Below are positions 25,753 to 34,312 of a stretch of DNA of 64,000 nucleotides, one piece after another. The notes beneath the pieces were generated by a model. That model made no database searches. It saw only the letters and a program-made list of their open reading frames with translations, and was not told the DNA's origin. The DNA is from Phycisphaeraceae bacterium (lineage in GTDB: Bacteria > Planctomycetota > Phycisphaerae > Phycisphaerales > Phycisphaeraceae): the NCBI GenBank assembly GCA_029260655.1, contig JAJDCU010000071.1:1-64000 (forward strand), given 5' to 3'. The first letter of the stretch is position 1; each line of letters begins with the position of its first letter. Both the position numbers and the translations under genes were made by a program.

Positions 25753-25768
25753 TGTGATTCCTGATTCT

Positions 25769-27073
25769 CTAGGACGCGGCCCGGCCCGTGTGGTCGGCGT
25801 TGTCGTCAATGGCGGGCGTGTCACCGGGGCTTGCTATCTGCGATGATTCGTATCGGATGGGCTCGACCTTGCCAGCCAGCGCCGAGGTCATGATCTGCTG
25901 TAACCACGCCGACTCTCTGGCGATGTTGAACGCATCACCCACCTTGGCCCTGCCCGCATGCCCGAAGGCGGTGCGCTTTTCGTGATCGATCAGCAGGGCG
26001 TCGATCCCACGGGCTAGCGATTCGGCGTCACCCGGGGCAACCAGGTAGCCGCTTTGCCCGTCGTCGACCAGCTCCGCGACCCCGGCGATCCGGGTGGTCA
26101 CGACCGGCACGCCCGCCGCCATCGCCTCCATCAGCACGACCGGCACGCCTTCGGCGAAACTCGGCAGGACGAACACGTCCGTGGAGTTCAAGAAGTCGCG
26201 CACCTTCGACTGGGCCTGGTACCCGACGAACTTGACGCGCTCGCTAAGACCCAATTCCTCGGCGCGCCGTTCAAACGCCGCGCGCTCAGGGCCGTCGCCG
26301 ACCACGGTGAGGGTGATGTCCGGGTGAGTCGGCAGCAGTTGCTTGATCGCGTTCAGCAGCACGGGCACACCCTTGACCGACGCCATCCGCCCGACGGTCA
26401 GCAGCCGAGTGCCACGGCCGGTGTGGACGGCGGGGGTGAACATATCCGGGTCGACCCCGCAGTGGACGATGTGCAGGCGGTCCCACTTGTCAGGCGGGCA
26501 GAAGATCATCGCCTGGCTTCGGCAGAAGTGGCTGATGCACGAGACGAATAAGGCGCGCGTAAGTTTCTCATCTAATCGCCAGTGGTAAGGCTCGAAGAAG
26601 ATCCCCGGGCCGTGCAGGCTCAGGCTGAACGTGAACCCGCCGAGCTCGGCGGCGAGCATGGCGACCGTGCAGCTCGAATCGCCGAAGTGGTTGTGCAGGT
26701 GGGTGAGGTTGTCTTTGCGCATCTTGTCGGCGATGATGCCCGCTTCCATCAGGTAAAAGAGGCTATAAAACAGCCCCTTGAGCCCCGCTTGCCGGGTGCG
26801 CAGCGCCAAACGAAGCGCCCCCAGATACCGCAGCGGCGAGCCAAACTTCAGCCGGACCCCCGTGAGGATCAGGCCGACGAACGAAGGCGGGAGCACATAG
26901 ATCGTCCGTTCTCGTTCGGCGCGCTGCTCGGGCCCGACGTTCTCGTTCTCCGGCGGTTTGCGGATGGAAAACGTCTGGACGTGCACGTCCGATTCGCGCA
27001 GCGCCGACACCTCGCGCTGGATAAACGTGTCGGTCGCACGGGGGTATTGGCCTGTCAGGTAGGCTATACGCAT
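25769..27073 (-). CDS. GT4 family glycosyltransferase
   Basis: 434 residues. GT-B fold: start MRIAYLTGQYPRATDTFIQREV, C-domain with LLTVGRMASVKGVPVLLNAI, SFAEGVPVVLMEAMAAGVP (E-x7-E donor motif) and RIAGVAELVDDGQSGYLV. Retaining transferase of the colanic-acid/WcaL type by overall look; donor and acceptor unknown. GGAGG precedes the ATG, and the start overlaps the end of the epimerase gene by 10 bases, so the two are translationally coupled. The last 25 residues are polar and probably flexible. Confidence 0.9.
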   Translation of the reverse strand: MRIAYLTGQYPRATDTFIQREVSALRESDVHVQTFSIRKPPENENVGPEQRAERERTIYVLPPSFVGLILTGVRLKFGSPLRYLGALRLALRTRQAGLKGLFYSLFYLMEAGIIADKMRKDNLTHLHNHFGDSSCTVAMLAAELGGFTFSLSLHGPGIFFEPYHWRLDEKLTRALFVSCISHFCRSQAMIFCPPDKWDRLHIVHCGVDPDMFTPAVHTGRGTRLLTVGRMASVKGVPVLLNAIKQLLPTHPDITLTVVGDGPERAAFERRAEELGLSERVKFVGYQAQSKVRDFLNSTDVFVLPSFAEGVPVVLMEAMAAGVPVVTTRIAGVAELVDDGQSGYLVAPGDAESLARGIDALLIDHEKRTAFGHAGRAKVGDAFNIARESAWLQQIMTSALAGKVEPIRYESSQIASPGDTPAIDDNADHTGRAAS

Positions 27074-28143
27074 GTGCGGACCTCCTGATCTGTGTCGTGC
27101 TCGGTGTCGTCCTGAACCGGGTCCGACTCAGGCGCGAGCGCCGCGTGGTTGATGTCCTCAGCGCTCCGCGCGATCGCCTCTTCCATGCCGTAGTGCGGCG
27201 ACCAGCTAAGCGATTCTTTAACGAGCCGGTTGGTGTACTTCAGCGGTTTAGCGCGCGCGTGCAGAGCCGCGGGACGCAGGATCGACGGGACCTTCGCCCG
27301 TCGGCTCAGGAAGAGTTTGTTCACGCCCAGGGCCAGCGAGGCAAGGAACCGCATCACCAGCCAGGGCATGGGCAGCGACTTCATCCTCGGCTCCTGATGC
27401 CGGTTCAACGCACTCAGGTACTGTCGGTGCGTCGGCAGATCGTCGTCGATGATGTTGTACGTCTGCCCGACCGCCTGCTCTTTCTCGGCGGCGAGCACGA
27501 TCGCCTGGGCGCAGTTTTCGACGTAGGTGATCGGCAGGACCGTCCGGGGGCCGACGAGCAGGCAACGGTTTGTGCCCAGCTCCATGCCCAGCCGTGCGGT
27601 CCAGAGGTTGTCTTTCCCGTAGATCACACCGGGGCGGACGATCGTGACATGGCCTTCGTGCTCCTTGGCGAACTCGTGGGCAAGCTCCTCCTGCACCAGC
27701 TTGGTCTGGGCGTACTCATCCCGGTCTACGGGATCGTCGTCGAGCGGCGATTCCTCATCGAGTAACTCGCGGTCGCTCATCTTCAGGCAGTCGTACACCG
27801 AGAAGGTGCTCACGGCCACGAGGCGCTGGACATCGGCCTGCGCCATCGCATGGAGCAGGTTTTCGGTGGTGATGACCGTGCCGGCAAACTGGGTGTAGAA
27901 GTCCCCGGCCTTGCAGGCGGCGTTGCTGATGACCGCGTCGACACCTTGTACCAGTTCGGTAAGGCGCTCTTTGCTTCTCAGATCGGCGCGGACGATCTCG
28001 ATATCCGGCTGGCCCTCCCAGCGAAGCGCCTTGATGTCAGATGCCGGGCGGACCTGGGCGCGCACGTCGTGGCCGCGCTGCACCGCCTGGGCGACGATGT
28101 GCTTGCCGAGGAACCCCGATGCGCCGGTCACCAGCAGCTTCAT
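27064..28143 (-). CDS. NAD-dependent epimerase/dehydratase (extended SDR)
   Basis: 359 residues. Cofactor motif VTGASGFLGKHI (5-16), DAVISNAACKAGDF in place of the usual NxAA pattern, and active-site YAQTK (YxxxK, about residue 147-151), followed by RPGVIYGKDN. Resembles the 3-beta-HSD/dihydroflavonol reductase-like branch used in nucleotide-sugar or lipid-linked sugar modification; the exact substrate is not evident. Overlaps the Gfo/Idh gene upstream by four bases and the GT4 gene downstream by 10 bases, so all three are in one tight operon. GGAGG before the ATG. Confidence 0.85.
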   Translation of the reverse strand: MKLLVTGASGFLGKHIVAQAVQRGHDVRAQVRPASDIKALRWEGQPDIEIVRADLRSKERLTELVQGVDAVISNAACKAGDFYTQFAGTVITTENLLHAMAQADVQRLVAVSTFSVYDCLKMSDRELLDEESPLDDDPVDRDEYAQTKLVQEELAHEFAKEHEGHVTIVRPGVIYGKDNLWTARLGMELGTNRCLLVGPRTVLPITYVENCAQAIVLAAEKEQAVGQTYNIIDDDLPTHRQYLSALNRHQEPRMKSLPMPWLVMRFLASLALGVNKLFLSRRAKVPSILRPAALHARAKPLKYTNRLVKESLSWSPHYGMEEAIARSAEDINHAALAPESDPVQDDTEHDTDQEVRTCV

Positions 28144-29183
28144 ACTCGGTTGCCCTCCAAAAGCATCTGGTCGATCAGCCGGCTTGCGCGGTCCATGTCG
28201 TCAAACGTTACCGGCGGCTCGACGTCCTGTTGCAATGCTTCATATGTCCACGACAGGAACGTGTGCAGGCCCTCATACGGCGATCGCTGCATCAGCTTGT
28301 TACGCAGATTCCCAAACGACGCGCCGACCAGATTAAGCCCGTTGGCGAGTTGGTTGACGACCGGAGAGAGCTTGTCGCCGCCTTTGCGCGGCTTGATCAG
28401 GCGCATGAACGGGTGGAACAGGTCGGTCTGTACTTCGGCCCGTGTCCCGCGGACGGTCAGGGCGAAGCAGTCCGGGCCGGTGCGGCAGCTAAAGCGCAGC
28501 CGTGCGTGCTTTTCGCCTGCGACCAGGATCGCGTCCAGGTCGTCGTACTTGAAGAGGTCGTCGCCTTGGTGGTTGCTCCAGGCGGCGCTGACCTTGTCGG
28601 GGTCGGGGATAAACCTTAGCGCCAGGTAGCTTAGGTGGGTGATAAAGTCGTGGATCACCCCGGCGGGGAGCTTGTGCGCCGGGTTGGGCAGGTTTTCATC
28701 GGCGAAGCGTCCGCCATCTCGGATCGCAAGCGCCATGCGGACGTCGACTTCCATTACCTCGCCGAGCACGCCGTCGGCGATCAGCTTTTCGATTTTCAGC
28801 ACAGGGCGGTTGAACCGGTAGTTGTGGTCTTCGACCAGGGCTCTGCCTTTGTCCTTGGCGTGTGACCACAGCGAGGTGAACTGGTCGTGGCTCAGCGCGA
28901 CCGGCTTCTCGCAGATGACGTGCGCCCCGGCGTCGATACAGTCGGTCGCCAGTGCGACGTGGGTTGTTGGCGGGGTGAGGATGTGGACGACGTCGGGCTT
29001 GGCCTGGTCGAGCATCTGCTTGTAGTCGGTGTAGGACTTGATCGCACGGAAAGTCTTGGCGGCGTAACGCGCGGCGGCGCGTGAGAGGTCACACACGGCG
29101 ACGAGGTCCGCCGACTTGCTATCTGCGAGGAACTTGAGGTGCTCCGCGGAGATCTCGCCTGTCCCGATCACGGCCGACTTCAC
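28140..29183 (-). CDS. Gfo/Idh/MocA family oxidoreductase
   Basis: 347 residues from a GTG (AGGAG upstream). Rossmann start AVIGTGEISAEHLKFL, HILTPPTTHVALATDCIDAG, and the family motif VICEKPVALS with the catalytic Lys at about residue 95; the C-terminal alpha/beta domain carries the substrate site. NAD(P)-dependent oxidation or reduction of a sugar, probably on a nucleotide sugar given the neighbours. Begins directly after the GT2 stop at 29184 (TAA then GTG) and overlaps the epimerase start by four bases. Together with the epimerase it may make one unusual sugar of the repeat unit (inference). Confidence 0.88.
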   Translation of the reverse strand: MKSAVIGTGEISAEHLKFLADSKSADLVAVCDLSRAAARYAAKTFRAIKSYTDYKQMLDQAKPDVVHILTPPTTHVALATDCIDAGAHVICEKPVALSHDQFTSLWSHAKDKGRALVEDHNYRFNRPVLKIEKLIADGVLGEVMEVDVRMALAIRDGGRFADENLPNPAHKLPAGVIHDFITHLSYLALRFIPDPDKVSAAWSNHQGDDLFKYDDLDAILVAGEKHARLRFSCRTGPDCFALTVRGTRAEVQTDLFHPFMRLIKPRKGGDKLSPVVNQLANGLNLVGASFGNLRNKLMQRSPYEGLHTFLSWTYEALQQDVEPPVTFDDMDRASRLIDQMLLEGNRV

Positions 29184-30227
29184 TTACGCTTCTCCTGCCG
29201 GGGTGGTGTTGCCCGTGGGCTTGTACTCGATGATCGTCGCCTGCTTGCCGCGCAGGCGGGTGAGCCAGTACTGCGCCTGGCCGATCGCCTCGGGTAGCTT
29301 GGCGATGGTTGCCAGTTTGGCGTAGGCCCATGCGTGTTTCGGTTTGTCACCGTGGCGGAGGCGGTCGCCGCGGACCTTGATCGCGTGCCGGGCGTAGATC
29401 ACGGCCATCAGCGCCAGGCTGATCCCGTAGGTCACCCACCCCAGCCCGATCAGCGCTATCGGCAGGATCGCGCCGTAGAGCCAGGTATTTCGGGACTGTC
29501 GGACACAGTGTCGCTGCGGCGGTTTGCCGTGCATCGCGGCGCCCTGCGCATAAGCCCATCCGCCTCGGACCGAGCGCTTCCAGAACTGGCTGAACTTCGT
29601 CATTTTCGCGTCGTGCAGGGTCATCTCTTCGGCCAGACGCTGAATCATCCACCCGGCCTGGCGTATCCGCAGACACATCTCCGGCTCCTCGCCGCAGATC
29701 AGCGCGGGGTTATACCCGTTGACCTGTTTGAGCGCCTGCACGCGCATCATCGCGTCGCCGCCGCAGGCATTGGTTTCGCCGATGGGCGTGTCCCATTCCA
29801 TGTCGCAGTGGCGGTTGTATTTGGTGGCGTCGGGGAAACGCTCGCGCCGTCGGCCGCAGACCACGGCCAGCTTGTCGTTCCCGGGGGCGGTGATCGCGGC
29901 GTGTGCGGTCTCGAGCCAGTGTTCATCCACCTCGCAGTCCCCATCCACGAACTGTACGAACGAAAGCCCGGGCAGCTTCTCAAGCAATTTTTGAAACCCG
30001 GCGTTGCGCGCCCGCGCGGCGGTGAAGGGGACCGAGGTGTCCAGCTCCACGACCACGGTGCCTTGCTCCTTGGCGAACGCGACACTCCCGTCTCTGGAGC
30101 CGGAGTCGACGTAGATGACGGCGGCGACGCGCGGCGCGACGCTGTAGAGGCAGGCGTGCAGGGCCGCGCCCTCGTTTCGGCCGATCACCACAGCGCCGGT
30201 GTCTGATAGGGGGGCGGGGGGGCTCAC
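29184..30227 (-). CDS. GT2 family glycosyltransferase
   Basis: 347 residues from a GTG that overlaps the acyltransferase stop by four bases; GGGAGG lies upstream. GT2 motifs: GAVVIGRNEGAALHACL, VIYVDSGSRDGS, FVQFVDGDCEVDEHWL with the D-x-D equivalent DGD, then CGEEPEMCLRIRQAGW. A C-terminal hydrophobic pair (about 245-275) suggests membrane association. Adds one sugar during repeat-unit assembly; specificity unknown. Confidence 0.88.
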   Translation of the reverse strand: MSPPAPLSDTGAVVIGRNEGAALHACLYSVAPRVAAVIYVDSGSRDGSVAFAKEQGTVVVELDTSVPFTAARARNAGFQKLLEKLPGLSFVQFVDGDCEVDEHWLETAHAAITAPGNDKLAVVCGRRRERFPDATKYNRHCDMEWDTPIGETNACGGDAMMRVQALKQVNGYNPALICGEEPEMCLRIRQAGWMIQRLAEEMTLHDAKMTKFSQFWKRSVRGGWAYAQGAAMHGKPPQRHCVRQSRNTWLYGAILPIALIGLGWVTYGISLALMAVIYARHAIKVRGDRLRHGDKPKHAWAYAKLATIAKLPEAIGQAQYWLTRLRGKQATIIEYKPTGNTTPAGEA

Positions 30228-30775
30228 GGTCCGCTCACCTCCCGCGACTTGATGACAGCGGGCACACCGACGGCGAGCGCCCCGGCGGGGACGTCGGTCA
30301 ACACGACCGCGTTAGCGCCGATCACCGCGTCGTCGCCGATTGTCAGCTTCCCGAGTATCTTCGCGCCCGCGCCGACGTTGACGTTCTTGCCCAGGTTCGG
30401 GGCTTCCAGTGGCTTGTCCAGGCTTCGGTTGCCGATCGTTACGCCCTGGCGGATGATGCAGCCGTCGCCGATCTTCGCGTGGCCGTGGATCACGATCCCG
30501 TGCTGGTGCTCGAAGACGACGCCCCGGCCGAGCTGGACGCTGTAGGGCAGTTCGATCCCGTACTTGTTTCGGACACGCCGGTACATCGCGCGGTAGAGCA
30601 CGCTTAACGGGGCGCGCAGCAGCTTGGGGCCGACTCTCATGCGCCACACCCCGAAGCGCTGGACCGCAACCGCGCGGAACCCGGGCAGGGTCCAGTCCCT
30701 GCCGTGGGCGATCCAGTCCTCACGGACCTGTGCCCACAATCCGGGTCTGTCGGGTTGTTTATCCTGATCGTTCAA
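30224..30775 (-). CDS. Serine acetyltransferase-like hexapeptide acyltransferase
   Basis: 183 residues from a TTG that overlaps the upstream GT2 stop. Left-handed beta-helix repeats: GRGVVFEHQHGIVIHGHAKIG, GCIIRQGVTIGN, GAKILGKLTIGDDAVIGANAVVL. The helix contains the His-rich active-site loop of the CysE branch. In a glycan locus such enzymes usually O- or N-acetylate a sugar residue and not serine; I infer glycan acetylation. The secreted GDSL esterase at 20091 could reverse this modification. Four-base overlaps on both sides place it in the same operon as the two GT2 genes. Confidence 0.85.
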   Translation of the reverse strand: MNDQDKQPDRPGLWAQVREDWIAHGRDWTLPGFRAVAVQRFGVWRMRVGPKLLRAPLSVLYRAMYRRVRNKYGIELPYSVQLGRGVVFEHQHGIVIHGHAKIGDGCIIRQGVTIGNRSLDKPLEAPNLGKNVNVGAGAKILGKLTIGDDAVIGANAVVLTDVPAGALAVGVPAVIKSREVSGP

Positions 30776-31734
30776 ACCTTGGCGCCTCTGAAAAACACGC
30801 TGTGCCGGAGGAAATCATAAAGCAGTTTGGGCGGGTCCGTATCGGGCTTACGCTGGAGCCTCTGGCGGAGGCGGTATGTGGCGAAGCCAAGGGCCCAGGC
30901 GGCGTCCGCCAGGGCGGCGTAGATCAGGCCGTGGCTCTTGACGAAATACCGCCTGCGCGAGTCGAACCAGTAGTCGGGCCTGCGTTTGGGCGTGGCCTTG
31001 GTATCGGTGACGCCGGAAGCCTGCCCGACCAGGTGGACGACCCGGCTTTCGGGTACATACCAACAGGGCCAGCCCGCTCGCCGGGCGCGGAGGCAAAAGT
31101 CAACCTCCTCGAAATACATGAAGTAGCTTTCGTCCATCAGCCCGGCATCGAGGAAGACCTCCCTGCGGATGATCATCGAAGCGCCGGCGACCCAATCCGT
31201 CTGGTGCGCATCGTCCCGGACCGGCGGGGCGATGCTGGCGCTGGCCAACAGCCGGGAGACAACGCCCAGCCGAAGCCCGCCGTCGAGCTCCGATCGGATC
31301 GTCGGGAATCGGAACGCCGAGCGCTGCGGCGCGGCGTCGGGGTCTTCCAGGCGGCTGCCTGCGATCCCGGCTTTGGGGTGGGCGCGCATGAACTCGATCA
31401 GCTTGGCCACCGCGCCTCTGCGGACGACGGTGTCGGGGTTTAACAGCAGCACGAAATCGGGCGGGGTGTCGCTTTCAATCGCCGGCCGGATCGCCTGGTT
31501 GTTGCCGTAGGCGAACCCGCCGTTGCGCTCAAGCGGCATGAGCGTGGCCCATGTGTCCCAGTTGTTGTCTTCGATCGCCTGGCGGATCTGCGCGGGCGAG
31601 TCGTCGCCGGAGGCGTTGTCGGTCACGACGACACGTACATCGGGGAGGCTATGGATCTCGTCATCGAGCGAGCGCAGGCAATCGACGGTGAGGTCGGCCG
31701 TGCGGTAGTTCACGATGACGATGAGGGTGCTCAT
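30772..31734 (-). CDS. GT2 family glycosyltransferase (rhamnosyltransferase-like)
   Basis: 320 residues from the ATG at 31734; a GTG at 31755 would add seven residues, and neither has a clear ribosome binding site. Motifs: TLIVIVNYRTADLTVDCL, VVVTDNASGDDS, NGGFAYGNNQAI, FVLLLNPDTVV (D-x-D position) and YFMYFEEVDFCLRARRAGW, the pattern of WbbL/RfbN-like rhamnosyltransferases. Adds a deoxysugar or related residue to the growing unit (inference). Begins 32 bases after the Wzy-like gene and overlaps the acyltransferase by four bases. Confidence 0.9.
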   Translation of the reverse strand: MSTLIVIVNYRTADLTVDCLRSLDDEIHSLPDVRVVVTDNASGDDSPAQIRQAIEDNNWDTWATLMPLERNGGFAYGNNQAIRPAIESDTPPDFVLLLNPDTVVRRGAVAKLIEFMRAHPKAGIAGSRLEDPDAAPQRSAFRFPTIRSELDGGLRLGVVSRLLASASIAPPVRDDAHQTDWVAGASMIIRREVFLDAGLMDESYFMYFEEVDFCLRARRAGWPCWYVPESRVVHLVGQASGVTDTKATPKRRPDYWFDSRRRYFVKSHGLIYAALADAAWALGFATYRLRQRLQRKPDTDPPKLLYDFLRHSVFFRGAKV

Positions 31735-31766
31735 GCGTGGTGCTTTGGGGTCCACCGAGTCAGGGT

Positions 31767-33191
31767 TCAGTGCGCTTGGGCGGCGGCGTGGCCGGGGTGT
31801 GTCTTTCGTCGGCTCGTGTTACGGGAGGCGGCTCGACGTGCCCGTCGGCGCGCCGCGGCTGCGCCGATGGCCGGGGCACTCTGACCCGCCAGGGCCCCGG
31901 CGACAAGCATGAAGACCGGGTTGATCATGGCGTTGAGCAGGTTGTCGATCATGTAGAGGATCAGGACGACGGCCAACACCGCCGCGGCCGCGACCTGCGG
32001 GTGGGTCCAGACCCTGACCGGGAAACGCTTGAGTGTCAGCCACACAGGCAGCAGGATCGTCAGCGTCAGGCATGTCAGTCCGACCAGGCCGTTCTTGCCC
32101 AGCGCGATGACCCATTGCCCGTCGGTGATCGAGATGTCCTTGCCGTGTCGGTCGTACACACGCGAGCGGCCCCACCCGGCCCAGCCGAAGACCGGACGCT
32201 CGAACGCCTTTTCCGTCAGCAGGTTTTCATTGCTGAAGCGGGTATACAGCGACTGGGCGCGCTTCTCTCCGACGGTGCCCTCGGCGAGGTTGACCAGGTT
32301 CATCCCGTCCCACGCCCCGGTCGCGCGCAGGCCCATGTACACCGGCGCGACGGTGATCATGAGGACGATCGGCCAGGCGATCTGTCGGCGTGCGGCGAAG
32401 AACAGCGCGCCTAGACCCATAAACAACAACAGCGCCGACGCTAACGACTTGCTGGCCAGCGCGACGAGGAATAATGGCGGCACCAGCCAGACCGGGTGGA
32501 TGCCCCGCAGCCGCCGCAGCGCGCCGGTGAACCACAGCCAGCCGCCGATCAGTGTGGCCGACGTCATCCACGACGCGACCATCAGCCCGTGCCCCATGAA
32601 GACGGTCGGGCGGAATCCTTCGCCGCGCATAGCCTGGCGGAAGTCCGCGTGCGGGTGCGATCCGTAGACCAGGTAGTGCAGTTGCGGGCTCATCTTCAAT
32701 TCGAACAGGCACAGGGGGATGTAGATCAGCCCGCCGATGAGGATGCCGATGGCCAGGTCGCGCAGGGCGGCGAGATTGGTGAAGTAGATCCGCCCGATCA
32801 GGTAGGCCAGTCCCCAGGTGACGGTCTGTTTGAGCGCCTCGGCCAGGCCGTCGTACAGCGGGTTGGTCGGGATGCCATCGCTGTTTGCCAGCGACGAGGC
32901 GATCGGGCACAGGCACCAGATAAGGATCGGCAGGTCGTACCACTTCGGGCGGAACGACAGCAGGCGGGCGTTATCGAAAACAAGCGTCCCCAGCAGCACG
33001 CCCAGGCAGGTGGCGGTCATCTTGTTGTAGGCCGGCAGCCCCTTCTCCGCCAGCACGTCTTCGTTGACCGGCAGGAACAGCCATGCCGCGATAAACGCCA
33101 GCACCACCGCTCGCCGAGGCGGCAGTATCAGGAACATCACGAGCACGATCGGGAGCCAACCGATCAGGCTGATGGGCACCAGTGCGGTCAT
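31767..33191 (-). CDS. O-antigen ligase/Wzy-like polysaccharide polymerase
   Basis: 474 residues, about 11 hydrophobic helices with a longer periplasmic loop around residues 300-360 that contains RFSNENLLTEKAFERP followed by the ligase/polymerase-type motif FGWAGWGRSRVYD. This is the layout of the O-antigen ligase family (PF04932), which includes Wzy and exopolysaccharide polymerases. In a locus with a flippase and a co-polymerase, the polymerase role is most likely. The C-terminal 30 residues are Ala/Arg-rich and cytoplasmic. Ahead of it is a gap of about 120 bases with AT-rich patches that might hold a promoter. Confidence 0.85.
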   Translation of the reverse strand: MTALVPISLIGWLPIVLVMFLILPPRRAVVLAFIAAWLFLPVNEDVLAEKGLPAYNKMTATCLGVLLGTLVFDNARLLSFRPKWYDLPILIWCLCPIASSLANSDGIPTNPLYDGLAEALKQTVTWGLAYLIGRIYFTNLAALRDLAIGILIGGLIYIPLCLFELKMSPQLHYLVYGSHPHADFRQAMRGEGFRPTVFMGHGLMVASWMTSATLIGGWLWFTGALRRLRGIHPVWLVPPLFLVALASKSLASALLLFMGLGALFFAARRQIAWPIVLMITVAPVYMGLRATGAWDGMNLVNLAEGTVGEKRAQSLYTRFSNENLLTEKAFERPVFGWAGWGRSRVYDRHGKDISITDGQWVIALGKNGLVGLTCLTLTILLPVWLTLKRFPVRVWTHPQVAAAAVLAVVLILYMIDNLLNAMINPVFMLVAGALAGQSAPAIGAAAARRRARRAASRNTSRRKTHPGHAAAQAH

Positions 33192-33310
33192 CGGGACGGT
33201 TTGCCTCGCAGGGTCATAGAATTATCGGCCCACCCACAGGCCACGACGGATAATACGTACATCGGCGATCGGGGTTTGCCGCTACGGGAATTAGACCCCG
33301 GAAATGTCTG

Positions 33311-34237
33311 TCAAGGCCTTGGCGTCCGGCCGCCGGGCGTTACCACTTGGACCGCCCGCTTAAGCCCCTCGACCAACGCCGCCGCGTACCGGCCCGTGTG
33401 CCAGTTGCCCTTGATGCCAGGCCCGGCCGAGCCCCACGGGTCATTGCGACGCCGAGCACGTTCGAGCATCGGGACATCCAGCCCGCCCTGCTCGGTCAGG
33501 TGCCGCATGAGGTGGTTGATCAACGTGTGTCGGTTGTGCAAGGCGCTGCGCGTTTCGTAGTGGAGGATCGCCGGCGTCTTGAGGTCACCGGGCCTGTCCC
33601 GGACCTTCTGGTTGTAGTCCTGCGGCAGGACCTTCACAGACACGCCGGTGTCCATCATCGCCCGGTGAAACGCAGGCTGATCCGTGTCCCCCATCACCTG
33701 ACGGGACGCCTGCCAGAACGTGTGCCACGCCTCTCCCATGCGTCGGCCGTCTGCGTTATCGCGCCAGAACACCACCCCGCTGTTGAGGTACGGCTCGATC
33801 GGCGCGGGCCATCCTAGCCGCTTGAATCCATCGAGCAGTTCGTCGCTGAAGTTGCCGCCGAGCGTGTTGTCGTCGTGTACGCCGCAGACCGCACAATCGT
33901 GCTCCCACAGCGGGCTGAGATCCCTCAACACAAGCGTGTCGATATCCAGGAACAACAGGTCACCGTCGAGGATGTCCCGCATCCGCGTTTTGAGATGCCT
34001 GGACGATGCCGGCCCGTCCTCGATGCCTGAATCCACCGTGACCAGGTCGCTCACCTCGTCGGGCAGTGCAGGGTATGCGCTTTGAATCAGCCGCTCGGTG
34101 GGTGCATCGACCATGAGGCTGACCTGCGCGTCGGCGTGGACATGCTTAAGCGTGAGGATCGCGACGTGCGCCATCACGAGCATCTGCGGATCGTCCCGGG
34201 TGGTTACGATGTAGCAGTACCGCGGACTACTGTACAT
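33311..34237 (-). CDS. GT8-like nucleotide-sugar transferase
   Basis: 308 residues; AAGGAG before the ATG. Near residue 100 is LLFLDIDTLVLRDLSPL, a D-x-D motif in the GT8/GT-A style (LDxDxxV), followed by NSGVVFWRDN, also GT8-like, and a C-terminal HYETRSALHN region. Length and motif order fit glycosyltransferases of the galactosyl/glucosyl GT8 group or a related nucleotide-diphospho-sugar family; I cannot name the sugar. Lies between the flippase and polymerase genes on the same strand. Confidence 0.75.
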   Translation of the reverse strand: MYSSPRYCYIVTTRDDPQMLVMAHVAILTLKHVHADAQVSLMVDAPTERLIQSAYPALPDEVSDLVTVDSGIEDGPASSRHLKTRMRDILDGDLLFLDIDTLVLRDLSPLWEHDCAVCGVHDDNTLGGNFSDELLDGFKRLGWPAPIEPYLNSGVVFWRDNADGRRMGEAWHTFWQASRQVMGDTDQPAFHRAMMDTGVSVKVLPQDYNQKVRDRPGDLKTPAILHYETRSALHNRHTLINHLMRHLTEQGGLDVPMLERARRRNDPWGSAGPGIKGNWHTGRYAAALVEGLKRAVQVVTPGGRTPRP

Positions 34238-34312
34238 GTTGCTGCTCCTTCATCGTTGCCGGGTGTTCATGTGTGATCTGACACCGTGCCCGGAGCCTGT
34301 TGTCTGTTGCCA

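Noticed and set aside
25753-25824. GTG at 25824 as start of the GT2 gene
   Set aside because: It would overlap the upstream GT4 gene by 56 bases and lacks a ribosome binding site; a TTG just after the upstream stop is preceded by AGGA.
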